Of a DNA stretch of 64,000 nt, positions 1 through 8,066 are shown piece after piece (positions within the stretch are counted from its first letter, which is position 1; each line of letters starts with the position of its first letter). Location: the NCBI RefSeq assembly GCF_029080175.1, contig NZ_JARFJC010000025.1; one strand, written 5' to 3'. A program made the translations under genes and the position numbers. The DNA is from Luteipulveratus flavus (lineage in GTDB: Bacteria > Actinomycetota > Actinomycetes > Actinomycetales > Dermatophilaceae). The notes below the pieces were generated by a model, which was given only the letters and a program-made list of their open reading frames with translations, had not been told where the DNA came from and searched no databases.

Positions 1-2
1 GC

Positions 3-479
3 CTGGAACTCGGTGCGCGCGAACGCACTGGCCAGCAGACCGGTCGCGACACCGACCGCGGCGGCAAAGACGGCGACGACCAGCACCCACAGCACCGGGC
101 CGGCCGTCTGCACGTCGAGGAACCACACGCTGACCGCGACGAGCACGGCCGCCTGGACCAGCGCCGCCAGCGCGAACGCCGCGCCGTACCCCGCCAGCAG
201 GTCGGCGCGGTGCAGGGGAGTGGTGAGCAGCCGTTCCAGCGTGCCGGTGGTGCGTTCGCGCAGCATGGCGACCGACGTGATCAGGAACATCACCAGCATC
301 GGCAGGATCCCCAGCATGGCGACCGCGATGCCGGTGAAGCGCGCGCTGCCGTCGTAGACGAAGGAGAGCAGCGTGAGCAGCAAGGTAGGCACGGCGACGA
401 TGAGGCCGATGGTGCGCGGGTCCGCCCGCAGCTGCTGCAGGTTGCGCCCGGCGGTGGCGAGAGCGATGCGAGGGTTCAT
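3..479 (-). CDS. ABC-2 type transporter permease (partial, cut by window start)
   Basis: Membrane subunit of an ABC exporter. The visible 159 codons start MNPRIALATAGRNL and contain hydrophobic segments at about residues 25-43, 52-73 and 95-140. The stretch MLRERTTGTLERLLTTPL is the typical ABC-2 permease loop between early helices. The ATG overlaps the stop of the ATPase gene upstream (ATGA), so the two subunits are translationally coupled and very likely form one exporter. The C-terminal part lies outside the window. The substrate is unknown; antibiotic or lipid export is usual for the family but is not shown here. Confidence 0.85.
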   Translation of the reverse strand, partial: MNPRIALATAGRNLQQLRADPRTIGLIVAVPTLLLTLLSFVYDGSARFTGIAVAMLGILPMLVMFLITSVAMLRERTTGTLERLLTTPLHRADLLAGYGAAFALAALVQAAVLVAVSVWFLDVQTAGPVLWVLVVAVFAAAVGVATGLLASAFARTEFQ

Positions 480-1216
480 GCTGCGACCTCCTGCTGCGTG
501 CGGATGAGAGCCAAGAAGGCCTCGTCCATCGAGTCGGTACCCGTGCTGCGGATGAGCTCCTGCGGCGGCTCGTGCGCGAGGAGCCGGCCGTCGCGCATCA
601 GCAGGACGCTGTCGCACCGGGACGCCTCGTCCATGACGTGGCTGGACACCAGCAACGTGACGCCGTTGTCGGCGAGGGCGCGCATCGAGGTCCACAGCTC
701 CTCGCGGGTGAGCGGGTCGAGCCCGACGGTCGGCTCGTCGAGGACGAGCAGCTCGGGAGAGCCGACCAGGGCGCAGGCCAGCGAGGCCCGGCTCGCCTGG
801 CCGCCGGACAGCCGGTCGACGCGGCGGTCGGCGTACGCGCCCAGCCCCACAGTGTCGATGGCCTCCCGAGCGCTGCTGCGAGGGGCTGCGGCCAAGGTCG
901 CGAAGTACGCGACGTTCTGCTCGACGGTGAGGTCGCGGTAGACGCTGACGGCCTGCGTGACGTACCCGATCCGCGACCGCAGCGTGGGTGCGCCGGGGGT
1001 GTGCCCGAGGACCCGGGCGGTGCCGGAGGTGATCCGCTGCACGCCGACCAGGGTGCGCATGAGGGTCGTCTTCCCGCAGCCCGACGGGCCCATCAGGCCG
1101 ACGACCGCTCCGGTCGGTACGGCGAAGTCGAGGTCGCGCAGCACGGGATGGCCGCCCCGGTCGACGCTCAACCCGTCGACGGACACCGCCGCCTCATCAG
1201 GTGTTGAATTCATCAT
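476..1216 (-). CDS. ABC transporter ATP-binding protein
   Basis: ATPase subunit that powers the permease encoded just downstream. In the 246-aa product I see Walker A (GPSGCGKTT, about residue 45), signature (LSGGQASRASLACAL), Walker B (LLVLDEPTVGLDP) and the switch histidine (SSHVMDEA). I chose the ATG at 1216 because a promoter (-35 TTGACA, -10 GATATT, 18-bp spacer) places the transcription start at or next to this ATG, giving a leaderless mRNA. A longer in-frame reading to 1288 would run through that promoter. A perfect 8+8 bp palindrome overlaps the -10 box and start codon, which suggests repression by an unknown dimeric regulator. Confidence 0.88.
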   Translation of the reverse strand: MMNSTPDEAAVSVDGLSVDRGGHPVLRDLDFAVPTGAVVGLMGPSGCGKTTLMRTLVGVQRITSGTARVLGHTPGAPTLRSRIGYVTQAVSVYRDLTVEQNVAYFATLAAAPRSSAREAIDTVGLGAYADRRVDRLSGGQASRASLACALVGSPELLVLDEPTVGLDPLTREELWTSMRALADNGVTLLVSSHVMDEASRCDSVLLMRDGRLLAHEPPQELIRSTGTDSMDEAFLALIRTQQEVAA

Positions 1217-1225
1217 GTGATGAAT
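1208..1225 (-). promoter_or_regulatory. Palindromic operator over the -10 box and start codon of the ABC ATPase gene
   Basis: Perfect inverted repeat ATTCATCA-TG-TGATGAAT. It overlaps the -10 hexamer (1223-1228, minus strand) and covers the start codon at 1216. Palindromes in this position are typical binding sites of dimeric repressors (GntR/YtrA, MarR, TetR). No regulator gene is next to it inside the window, so the protein that binds is unknown. Confidence 0.6.
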
Positions 1226-1252
1226 ATCGACCTCGTGGGCGTCCGTTGTCAA
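1223..1252 (-). promoter_or_regulatory. Promoter of the ABC exporter operon, leaderless
   Basis: Minus-strand -35 TTGACA at 1247-1252, 18-bp spacer, -10 GATATT at 1223-1228. The predicted transcription start falls at or next to the ATG at 1216, so no 5' leader is expected. Confidence 0.6.
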
Positions 1253-1285
1253 CACCTCCAGGTGGCGGCCCGGTCGCCGAACGCG

Positions 1286-1320
1286 CACTGTCCGGCCCCC
1301 GGGGCGGGGACCGGACAGTG
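1286..1320 (-). terminator. Hairpin downstream of the FHA-ABC transporter gene
   Basis: Perfect 10-bp stem (CACTGTCCGG / CCGGACAGTG) with a 15-nt GC-rich loop, starting 37 nt beyond the stop of the FHA-ABC gene. It has no clear U-tract, which is common for actinobacterial terminators. It also separates that gene from the promoter of the exporter downstream. Confidence 0.6.
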
Positions 1321-1357
1321 CTGTCAGGTGGTGGGGCGTGGCCGCTCGCGGGTCGGG

Positions 1358-4024
1358 TCAGGCGTCGGCCTTACGGCCCAGCCGCCAGAGCGTCACGAAC
1401 GAGAACGCCAGCGCGATGACGACGAGCATCCCGAGCGCCAGCAGCAGGTAGGTGGGCTCGTGCTGCCAGAGGGGGTCGTCGGCCTTCGGCCAGATCGCGC
1501 TCAGGTCCGACGTCGCGGCCGTACCCGCGTACCCCCAACGGGCGGGGGTGATCCAGGACAGCTGCTCCAGGACGGGCCGCCCGTTGACCGGGAACAGGCC
1601 GCCGCAGAAGACCAACTGGGCCATCACCGAGACGACCAGCAGCGGCATCACCTGCTCCGACGTCTTCACGAACGACGACATCACCAGACCGAGCGCGACC
1701 GCTGCGAACGCGGTGAACCAGCACGTGACGACGAGCTCGGCGGTCGGCGAGCCGAGCAGGATGGCGTCCTGCGGACCCGGCTTCACCAGCAGGACCAGCA
1801 GCACCATGATGATGCTCTGGATCAGGGTCAGGACGCCGAAGATCGTCATCTTGCCCCACAGGTACGCCTGGGGTGAGAGCCCGACGGCCTTCTCCCGCAG
1901 GAAGATCGCGCGTTCGCCGACGAGCTCGCGCACGCTGGCCGCCGTCCCCATGAAGATCGCCCCGACGATGAGCACGACGAGCAGCTGCATGGCCTCGGTG
2001 GTCCGCAGCTGGGGTGGGATCGGCATGCCGAGGCCGGACTTGCCGGGCACGACCATGGTCAGCACAGCCAGCACCATCGGCAGCAGCAGCATGAAGAGCG
2101 CGTAACCCTTGTCGGCGAGGATCACCCGCAGGTGACGGCGGGCCAGGGTCGACAGCTGCGAGGGGATCGACTGCTGACGCGGTGGCTTCTCGGGCGGTCC
2201 CGGCTGGAACGGGCGTGGCGCTCGCAGTGGCGCCTCGACCTGCTCCTGCATCAGCGGGGAGTGCTGGAACCGCTGCTTGGCGCCCTCGGCGTCGCGGGAA
2301 ACCGCGGTGAACACGTCCGCGTGGTCGCTCGCGGCGAAGAAGGACAGCATCTCGTTCGGCGGACCGAAGTAGGCCACCTTGCCGCCCGGAGCGAGGAGCA
2401 GCACCTTGTCGCAGACGCCCAGGTTGGCGACCGAGTGGGTGATGACGACGACCGTACGACCGCCGTCGGCGAGCCCGCGCAGCGTGTGCATGACCTGCTT
2501 GTCCAGGCCCGGGTCCAGGCCCGAGGTCGGCTCGTCCAGAAACAGCAGCGAGGGCCGGGTCAGCAGCTCCAGCGCCACGGACGTGCGCTTGCGCTGACCG
2601 CCGGAGAGCTTGTCGACGCGGGTGTCGGCGTGGTTGGTCAGGTCGAGCTCGTGCATGACCTCATCCACCCGCTGCTCGCGCAGGTGCTTGTCCAGGTCGT
2701 CCGGGAAGCGCAGCTCCGCCGCGAAGCGCAGGGCCTGCTTGACGGTCAGCTGCCGGTGAACGACGTCGTCCTGAGGAACCACGCCGATGCGGTGCCGCAG
2801 GTCCTGGTAGTTGTCGTAGAGGTCTCGTCCGTCGTAGTAGACCTCGCCGGACGTGGCCTGCTGGGAGCCGGTGAGCGCCTTGAGCAGGGTGGACTTGCCG
2901 GCGCCCGACGGACCGACGACCGCGAGCAGGCTGGAGCCCTCCAGCGCGAAGGAGACGTCGTCGAGCAGGACCTTGCCCGACTCGAGGGTGAAGGTCAGGT
3001 GGTTCGCGACGAAGTTGACGTCGCCCTCGTCGACGCTGGCCACGAGCTGGCCGTGCCGGACGGTGAACCGGCTGTGCCCGACGGCGAGCAGATCGCCCTC
3101 GGCCAGGCCCGCGTGCTGGACACGGCGACCGTTGACGTACGTCCCGTTGCGGCTGTCGAGGTCGTGCACGTCGAACCCGCCGGGCCGGGGCACGAGCCGG
3201 ACGTGCTGGCGGGAGGCGAGCAGGTCGTCGACGACGATCTGGTTCTCCAGGCCGCGACCGATCGTGAAACCGGCGCCCACGCCTCGCTGGGGCTCCGGCA
3301 CCGAGAGGACCTGGGGTACGGCGCCGGTGACGGTGGCACGCCCGGACGGCGTCCGGGTCGCCAGCGGACCGCTCGGCAGCGACCACCGGTCGAAGACGAC
3401 GCCGGTGTGCGACGGGCTGGTCGGGAGCAGGCCGGCCTTGCGCTGGGGGAGCGGCTGGCTGAGCCGGGACGACCGGGCCTGCGCGGGCTGCGCCGGGCCG
3501 GCCGGCGAGCCGCCTGCCGGTGCGTACGCGGCCTGCGCCGCGGCCGGCCGCGCGGCTGCTGGCTGGGAGGCAGAGGGCCGGGCGGCTGCGGGCTGGGAGG
3601 CGGAGGGCATGGGAGCCGAGGGCGTGCGGTGGGCGGTCGGACCCGTCGCGGGCCGGGGCAGCCGCTGACCCGCTGGGGGTGCGCCGGTCGCCGGCGCGGG
3701 GGCGGTGTCGATCCGGATCTCGATCTCGGGTCCGTCGACCGCGCCGAGCCGTACGGCGGTGTCGCCGGTGAGCGGCACCGAGGAACGGGTCGCCAGCCGC
3801 TGGCCCGCGAGATAGGTGCCGTTGGAGCTGCCGAGATCGGTCAGGACCCAGGCGCGACCGTCGAAGTGGACCTGGGCGTGGCGCCGCGACGCGCGCGCGT
3901 CGGCGACCGTGAGCTCGCATCCGAGGTCGCGGCCGATGACCGCGGTCTGGCCCGGGCGTACCGGGTGTGGCAGGCCGTCGAAGACCAGCCGAAGATCGGG
4001 CGGGCCCGTGGGCGGTGTCGTCAT
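1358..4024 (-). CDS. FHA-domain ABC-2 transporter, ATPase and permease fused (Rv1747-like)
   Basis: Exporter that joins phosphothreonine-binding FHA domains to a half ABC transporter. Of 888 residues, FHA1 is at about 30-85 (IGRDLGCE, SRRH, SSNGTY) and FHA2 at about 254-310 (TIGRGLENQ, SRQH, SRNGTYVNG). They are separated by a Pro/Ala/Ser-rich linker with repeated SASQPAAARP units. The ATPase follows, with Walker A GPSGAGKST near 370, signature LSGGQRKRTS and Walker B LLFLDEPTSGLDP. About six to seven membrane helices start near 638. The order matches mycobacterial Rv1747, where Ser/Thr kinases control transport through the FHA domains; the substrate there involves cell-wall glycolipids. The start at 4024 has a GGAGAG ribosome site. 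An FHA-only gene lies just upstream on the same strand. Confidence 0.9.
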   Translation of the reverse strand: MTTPPTGPPDLRLVFDGLPHPVRPGQTAVIGRDLGCELTVADARASRRHAQVHFDGRAWVLTDLGSSNGTYLAGQRLATRSSVPLTGDTAVRLGAVDGPEIEIRIDTAPAPATGAPPAGQRLPRPATGPTAHRTPSAPMPSASQPAAARPSASQPAAARPAAAQAAYAPAGGSPAGPAQPAQARSSRLSQPLPQRKAGLLPTSPSHTGVVFDRWSLPSGPLATRTPSGRATVTGAVPQVLSVPEPQRGVGAGFTIGRGLENQIVVDDLLASRQHVRLVPRPGGFDVHDLDSRNGTYVNGRRVQHAGLAEGDLLAVGHSRFTVRHGQLVASVDEGDVNFVANHLTFTLESGKVLLDDVSFALEGSSLLAVVGPSGAGKSTLLKALTGSQQATSGEVYYDGRDLYDNYQDLRHRIGVVPQDDVVHRQLTVKQALRFAAELRFPDDLDKHLREQRVDEVMHELDLTNHADTRVDKLSGGQRKRTSVALELLTRPSLLFLDEPTSGLDPGLDKQVMHTLRGLADGGRTVVVITHSVANLGVCDKVLLLAPGGKVAYFGPPNEMLSFFAASDHADVFTAVSRDAEGAKQRFQHSPLMQEQVEAPLRAPRPFQPGPPEKPPRQQSIPSQLSTLARRHLRVILADKGYALFMLLLPMVLAVLTMVVPGKSGLGMPIPPQLRTTEAMQLLVVLIVGAIFMGTAASVRELVGERAIFLREKAVGLSPQAYLWGKMTIFGVLTLIQSIIMVLLVLLVKPGPQDAILLGSPTAELVVTCWFTAFAAVALGLVMSSFVKTSEQVMPLLVVSVMAQLVFCGGLFPVNGRPVLEQLSWITPARWGYAGTAATSDLSAIWPKADDPLWQHEPTYLLLALGMLVVIALAFSFVTLWRLGRKADA

Positions 4025-4159
4025 GAGCTCTCCGTGATCAGGTCGCGGGCGTCCGGTCGGCAGCAAGCACCCACGAAACCGACTGCCTCGGCCTCGACCG
4101 TGACTTCCCCCGCAGGCGCCAGCCACCCTACCGATCGGCAGGGTGGCCGGGTGCGGCGA

Positions 4160-5236
4160 TCAGATCGAGACGAGCCAGCCGTCCCGGACCTCGAACGTCG
4201 AGGCCCCGATACCGATGCGGTCACCTTCGTGCAGGTGCGTGCGTTCGATCCGACGTCCGTTGACGAAGGTCCCGTTCCGGCTGCCGAGGTCCTCCAGCAC
4301 GAGACCCTCGTCGTCCACGGTGATCCGCACGTGCTGACGGGACACGAGCATGTCGTCCAGCACGATGGAGTTGACGCGGCCGCGGCCGATGGTGAGGGCC
4401 TCCTCGGCCGCCTCCTGCCCCGAGGTCTGCGGCGCGACGGCCGGCGTCATCTGCGTCGGCAGCGCCTCGGCCGCCTCCGACGGGGCGAGCGGAGCGTTCG
4501 CGGCCGCGGGCGGACCGTCGTACGCCGGCGGCCGGCGGTCGCTCGGGACGTGCTGCTGCGGGGACTGGTACTGGGCCGAGGCAGGGGACTGCGCCCACGA
4601 CGACGGCGCCTCGGGAGCCGAGGAGCGCTGCTGCTCGCCCCAGGGGACGCGGCTGCCCTGACCCGGCTCGGCACCCCAGGAGGCGGGGTCCGGTGCCGGC
4701 GAGGGCGTCGGGCTCGGAGCCGGTGGCTGAGGCGGGTTGCCCGGCTGGTCCGGGCTGTCCGGCTCTGACGGGCGGTCCGGTACGTCGGGCCCGGGCTGAG
4801 CGGGCACCTCGGGGCGCTCGGGGACGTCGGGGATCGACTCGCTGCGCGCGGGTGCGTCCGCCCAGCCGGCCGAGGAGGACGGTGCCTGCTGCCAGCCGCC
4901 GACGGCTGAGCCGCCGCCCTGGTACGCCGGTTCCTGGACGGGCGCCTGTCGCGAGCCGCCACGGGCCGAGGGACCCGACCACGCCGGCGCCCCGGTCGCG
5001 GAGGTGCTGCCCCACACGATCGGCGCCGCGGCCCCGGGGGCGGGCGCAGCGGCGTACTGGCCCTGGTCGTAGGGCGACTGACCCTGGTCGTACCCGCCCT
5101 GCGGCGACGAGGAGTAGCCCGGGTCGTACTGGGAGGCGTCGTACGACCCGGCCGGGTGGGCGCCACCGCGCGGCTGTGACTGGTACTCGCCGCTCGCGCT
5201 GTCCGGCGCGCGGTAGGCGTCATGGGGGTGAGTCAT
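4160..5236 (-). CDS. FHA-domain protein with long disordered N-terminus
   Basis: The 358-aa protein has about 280 residues rich in Pro, Gly, Gln, Ser and Tyr (repeats such as YDQGQ) followed by a single C-terminal FHA domain (about 284-350; IGRGRVNSIV, SRQHVRI, SRNGTFVNG). FHA domains bind phosphothreonine, so the protein is probably a scaffold in Ser/Thr-kinase signalling. No enzyme domain or signal peptide is visible. It lies 135 nt upstream of the FHA-ABC exporter on the same strand, which suggests joint action. GGAG six bases before the ATG supports the start. The long low-complexity part could hold kinase target sites, but none is proven. Confidence 0.82.
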   Translation of the reverse strand: MTHPHDAYRAPDSASGEYQSQPRGGAHPAGSYDASQYDPGYSSSPQGGYDQGQSPYDQGQYAAAPAPGAAAPIVWGSTSATGAPAWSGPSARGGSRQAPVQEPAYQGGGSAVGGWQQAPSSSAGWADAPARSESIPDVPERPEVPAQPGPDVPDRPSEPDSPDQPGNPPQPPAPSPTPSPAPDPASWGAEPGQGSRVPWGEQQRSSAPEAPSSWAQSPASAQYQSPQQHVPSDRRPPAYDGPPAAANAPLAPSEAAEALPTQMTPAVAPQTSGQEAAEEALTIGRGRVNSIVLDDMLVSRQHVRITVDDEGLVLEDLGSRNGTFVNGRRIERTHLHEGDRIGIGASTFEVRDGWLVSI

Positions 5237-5345
5237 AGCGGTCTCCAGCCTCAGTCGGGTGGTCCTGCGTCCTGTCCTTGCGGCCAGCGTATCGCCGTGT
5301 GATCAGCGTCCTAGCGCGTCACGCTGTGGTTACTACCCTTTCAGT

Positions 5346-6746
5346 ATGAGCAACAAGGGACATGTGCCGACCGGTCGGCACCGTGTGGTGATCATCGGCT
5401 CCGGGTTCGGGGGACTCTTCAGTGCGCGCGCTCTCAAGCGTGCCGACGTGGACGTCACCCTGATCTCCTCGACCACCCACCACCTGTTCCAGCCGCTGCT
5501 CTACCAGGTCGCGACCGGCATCCTGTCCGAGGGCCTGATCGCCCCGGCGACCCGTGAGGTACTGGCCCGTCAGCGCAACGCCGAGGTCATCTTCGGCCAC
5601 GTCAACGAGATCGACCTCGAGCGCAAGCAGGTCGTCGCGAAGGCGCTGGACAGCACCGAGACGTACGACTACGACAGCCTGATCGTCGCGGCCGGCGCCG
5701 GTCAGTCCTACTTCGGCAACGACCAGTTCGCCCGCTTCGCGCCGGGCATGAAGTCGGTGGACGACGCCCTCGAGCTGCGCGGGCGCATCTTCGGCTCGTT
5801 CGAGCTCGCCGAGATCGCGGCGGCCGCGGGTCGGCACGACGAGGTCTCCGCGCTGATGACGTTCGTCGTCGTCGGCGCCGGGCCGACGGGCGTCGAGATG
5901 GCCGGCCAGATCAGCGAGCTGTCCCGGCGGACGCTGCGGCGCGACTTCCGCAACATCGACCCGACCGTCGCGCGCGTCGTCCTCCTGGACGCGGCGCCCT
6001 CGGTCCTGGGCGCGTTCGGCGACCGGCTCGGCAGCAAGGCGCAGCAGCGCCTGGAGCAGATGGGCGTGGAGGTCCAGCTGGGCGCCAAGGTCGTCGACGT
6101 CGACGCGACCGGCATCGAGATCGAGGACCAGGACGGCGAGCACCGCCGCATCGAGTCCATCTGCAAGGTCTGGGCGGCCGGCGTCCAGGCCAGCCCGCTC
6201 GGCCAGCAGCTGGCCGAGCAGTCCGGGGCCGGTGTCGACCGCGCCGGCCGGATCGAGGTGCAGCCCGACCTGACTCTGCCCGGCCACCCCGAGGTCCACG
6301 TCGTCGGCGACATGATCTCCCTCGATCGGCTGCCCGGAGTCGCGCAGGTCGCCATCCAGGGCGGGCGCTACGCCGCTCGTCAGATCAAGCGCGGCCTCGC
6401 GGGCGAGGCTCCCGAGGGCCCGTTCCGCTACAAGGACAAGGGCAGCATGGCGACGATCTCGCGGTTCAGCGCGGTCGCCAGCATCGGTCGGCTGCGGCTG
6501 TCCGGCTTCATCGCGTGGGCGATGTGGCTGGCCGTCCACCTCGTCTACATCATCGGGTTCAAGAGCCGCATCACGACCCTGCTGCACTGGGCCGTCGCCT
6601 TCCTCGGCCGGGCCCGGGGCGAGCGCACCTCGACCGAGCAGCAGATCTACGCACGCCTCGCGCTCGAGCGTCTCGGGGACGACTTCACGCCCTCGCTGAA
6701 CCTGGACCGGAACACCGGCGAGCGGGTCGAGCAGACGGTCGGCTGA
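5346..6746 (+). CDS. ndh: Type II NADH dehydrogenase (NADH:quinone oxidoreductase)
   Basis: Single-subunit, non-proton-pumping enzyme that passes electrons from NADH through FAD to membrane quinone. The 466-aa product has the N-terminal FAD-binding motif VVIIGSGFGGLFSA (about residues 14-27), a second nucleotide-binding motif for NADH (VVVGAGPTGVEMAG, near 180), the conserved HVVGDMI segment near 320, and a C-terminal hydrophobic helix (about 390-410) that anchors it to the membrane. The length fits the family. I chose the ATG at 5346: there is no Shine-Dalgarno site, but a TACCCT box ends 6 nt before it, which fits a leaderless mRNA. It is divergent from the FHA gene. Confidence 0.93.
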   Translation: MSNKGHVPTGRHRVVIIGSGFGGLFSARALKRADVDVTLISSTTHHLFQPLLYQVATGILSEGLIAPATREVLARQRNAEVIFGHVNEIDLERKQVVAKALDSTETYDYDSLIVAAGAGQSYFGNDQFARFAPGMKSVDDALELRGRIFGSFELAEIAAAAGRHDEVSALMTFVVVGAGPTGVEMAGQISELSRRTLRRDFRNIDPTVARVVLLDAAPSVLGAFGDRLGSKAQQRLEQMGVEVQLGAKVVDVDATGIEIEDQDGEHRRIESICKVWAAGVQASPLGQQLAEQSGAGVDRAGRIEVQPDLTLPGHPEVHVVGDMISLDRLPGVAQVAIQGGRYAARQIKRGLAGEAPEGPFRYKDKGSMATISRFSAVASIGRLRLSGFIAWAMWLAVHLVYIIGFKSRITTLLHWAVAFLGRARGERTSTEQQIYARLALERLGDDFTPSLNLDRNTGERVEQTVG

Positions 6747-6791
6747 GCCCGCGCGGCGGTGGGCTGCGTGCGGCGACCTAGGGTGGCGGGC

Positions 6792-8066
6792 ATGCCGCTG
6801 GACTACCCCATCCATCAACGCACGCTCGACAACGGGCTGCGGGTCGTCGTCTCGCCCGATCACAGCGTGCCCACGGTCACGGTGAACCTCTGGGTCAACG
6901 TCGGCTCGCGGCACGAGCGGGAGGGCAAGACGGGGTTCGCCCACCTGTTCGAGCACCTGATGTTCCAGGGCTCGCGCAACGTCGCCGAGGGAGAGCACTT
7001 CTCGCGGCTGATGGCTCAGGGCGCCCGCCTCAACGCCACCACGTGGTTCGACCGCACCAACTACTTCGAGACGGTGCCCACCGGGGCGTACGAGCTCGCG
7101 CTGTGGATGGAGGCCGACCGGCACGGGTACCTCCTGGACGCCGTGAACCAGGGGAACCTGGACAACCAGCGCGACGTGGTCAAGGAGGAGAAGCGGCAGC
7201 GGTACGACAACCGCCCGTACGGCCACGCGCTGGAGGAGGTGTACGCCGCCGTCTTCCCCGCGGGCCATCCGTACCACCACTCGACGATCGGGTCGATGGC
7301 CGATCTGGACGCGGCGTCCCTGGAGGACGTGCACGACTTCTTCCGGCGCTACTACGGACCGAACAACACGGTCCTGACCCTGGTGGGGGACGTCACGGCG
7401 CAGGACGGCCTCGCTGCCGCGGAGCGCTACTTCGGACACCTCCCGGCCTCGGCTGAGTCGTCCCGCGGGCCGGTGGAGCCGCTGGAACCTCTGGCCGCCC
7501 CGGTCCGGGTCGAGCTGACCGAGGACGTCCCGAGCAACCGGCTCTACCTCGCCTTCCGGCTGCCGGTCGCGGGCTCGCCCGAGTTCGACGCCGCCGAGCT
7601 GGCGATGGACCTGCTCGGTGGCCTCGCGACCTCGCGCCTGTACCGCCGCATCGTGCGTCGCGAGCAGATCGCGACCTCGGTGTCCCGCACGGCGATGGGG
7701 CTGGTCGACGGCACCTCGCTCGGCCTGCTGGTCGCCGACGTCTCGGACGACGTGGATCCCGACGCGGTCGAAGAGGCAGTGTGCGAGGAGCTCGTCCGTC
7801 TCGGCGAGGAGGGCCCGACGGACGTGGAGATGGAGACGCTGCTCAACGACACCGAGCGGTGGTGGCTCTCGGCGCTCGCCTCCCACGACGAGCGGGCGGA
7901 CACGATCAGCCAGTACACCCTGCTGCACGACGACCCGCAGTACGTGAACACCTACCTCGACAAGGTCGGCGCCATGACGCCGGAGCGCATCAGGGACGTC
8001 GCCGCACGGTGGCTCACCCCGCAGTGCCGAGCCGTCGTGGCCTACCGGAAGGAAGCCGGCGCATGA
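6792..8066 (+). CDS. M16 family zinc metallopeptidase (active subunit)
   Basis: Pitrilysin-type peptidase. Of 424 residues, the zinc motif HXXEH is intact (HLFEH, about residue 55) with the downstream glutamate region about 75 residues later. A second, non-catalytic M16 fold fills the C-terminal half. The next gene encodes an M16 relative without HXXEH and starts inside this stop codon (ATGA), matching the usual pairing of one active and one inactive subunit that close around short peptides. The start has AGGGTGG upstream, and also a TAGGGT box 7 nt before the ATG, so a leaderless start is possible. The substrate is unknown; no signal peptide is seen, so it probably acts in the cytoplasm. Confidence 0.9.
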   Translation: MPLDYPIHQRTLDNGLRVVVSPDHSVPTVTVNLWVNVGSRHEREGKTGFAHLFEHLMFQGSRNVAEGEHFSRLMAQGARLNATTWFDRTNYFETVPTGAYELALWMEADRHGYLLDAVNQGNLDNQRDVVKEEKRQRYDNRPYGHALEEVYAAVFPAGHPYHHSTIGSMADLDAASLEDVHDFFRRYYGPNNTVLTLVGDVTAQDGLAAAERYFGHLPASAESSRGPVEPLEPLAAPVRVELTEDVPSNRLYLAFRLPVAGSPEFDAAELAMDLLGGLATSRLYRRIVRREQIATSVSRTAMGLVDGTSLGLLVADVSDDVDPDAVEEAVCEELVRLGEEGPTDVEMETLLNDTERWWLSALASHDERADTISQYTLLHDDPQYVNTYLDKVGAMTPERIRDVAARWLTPQCRAVVAYRKEAGA

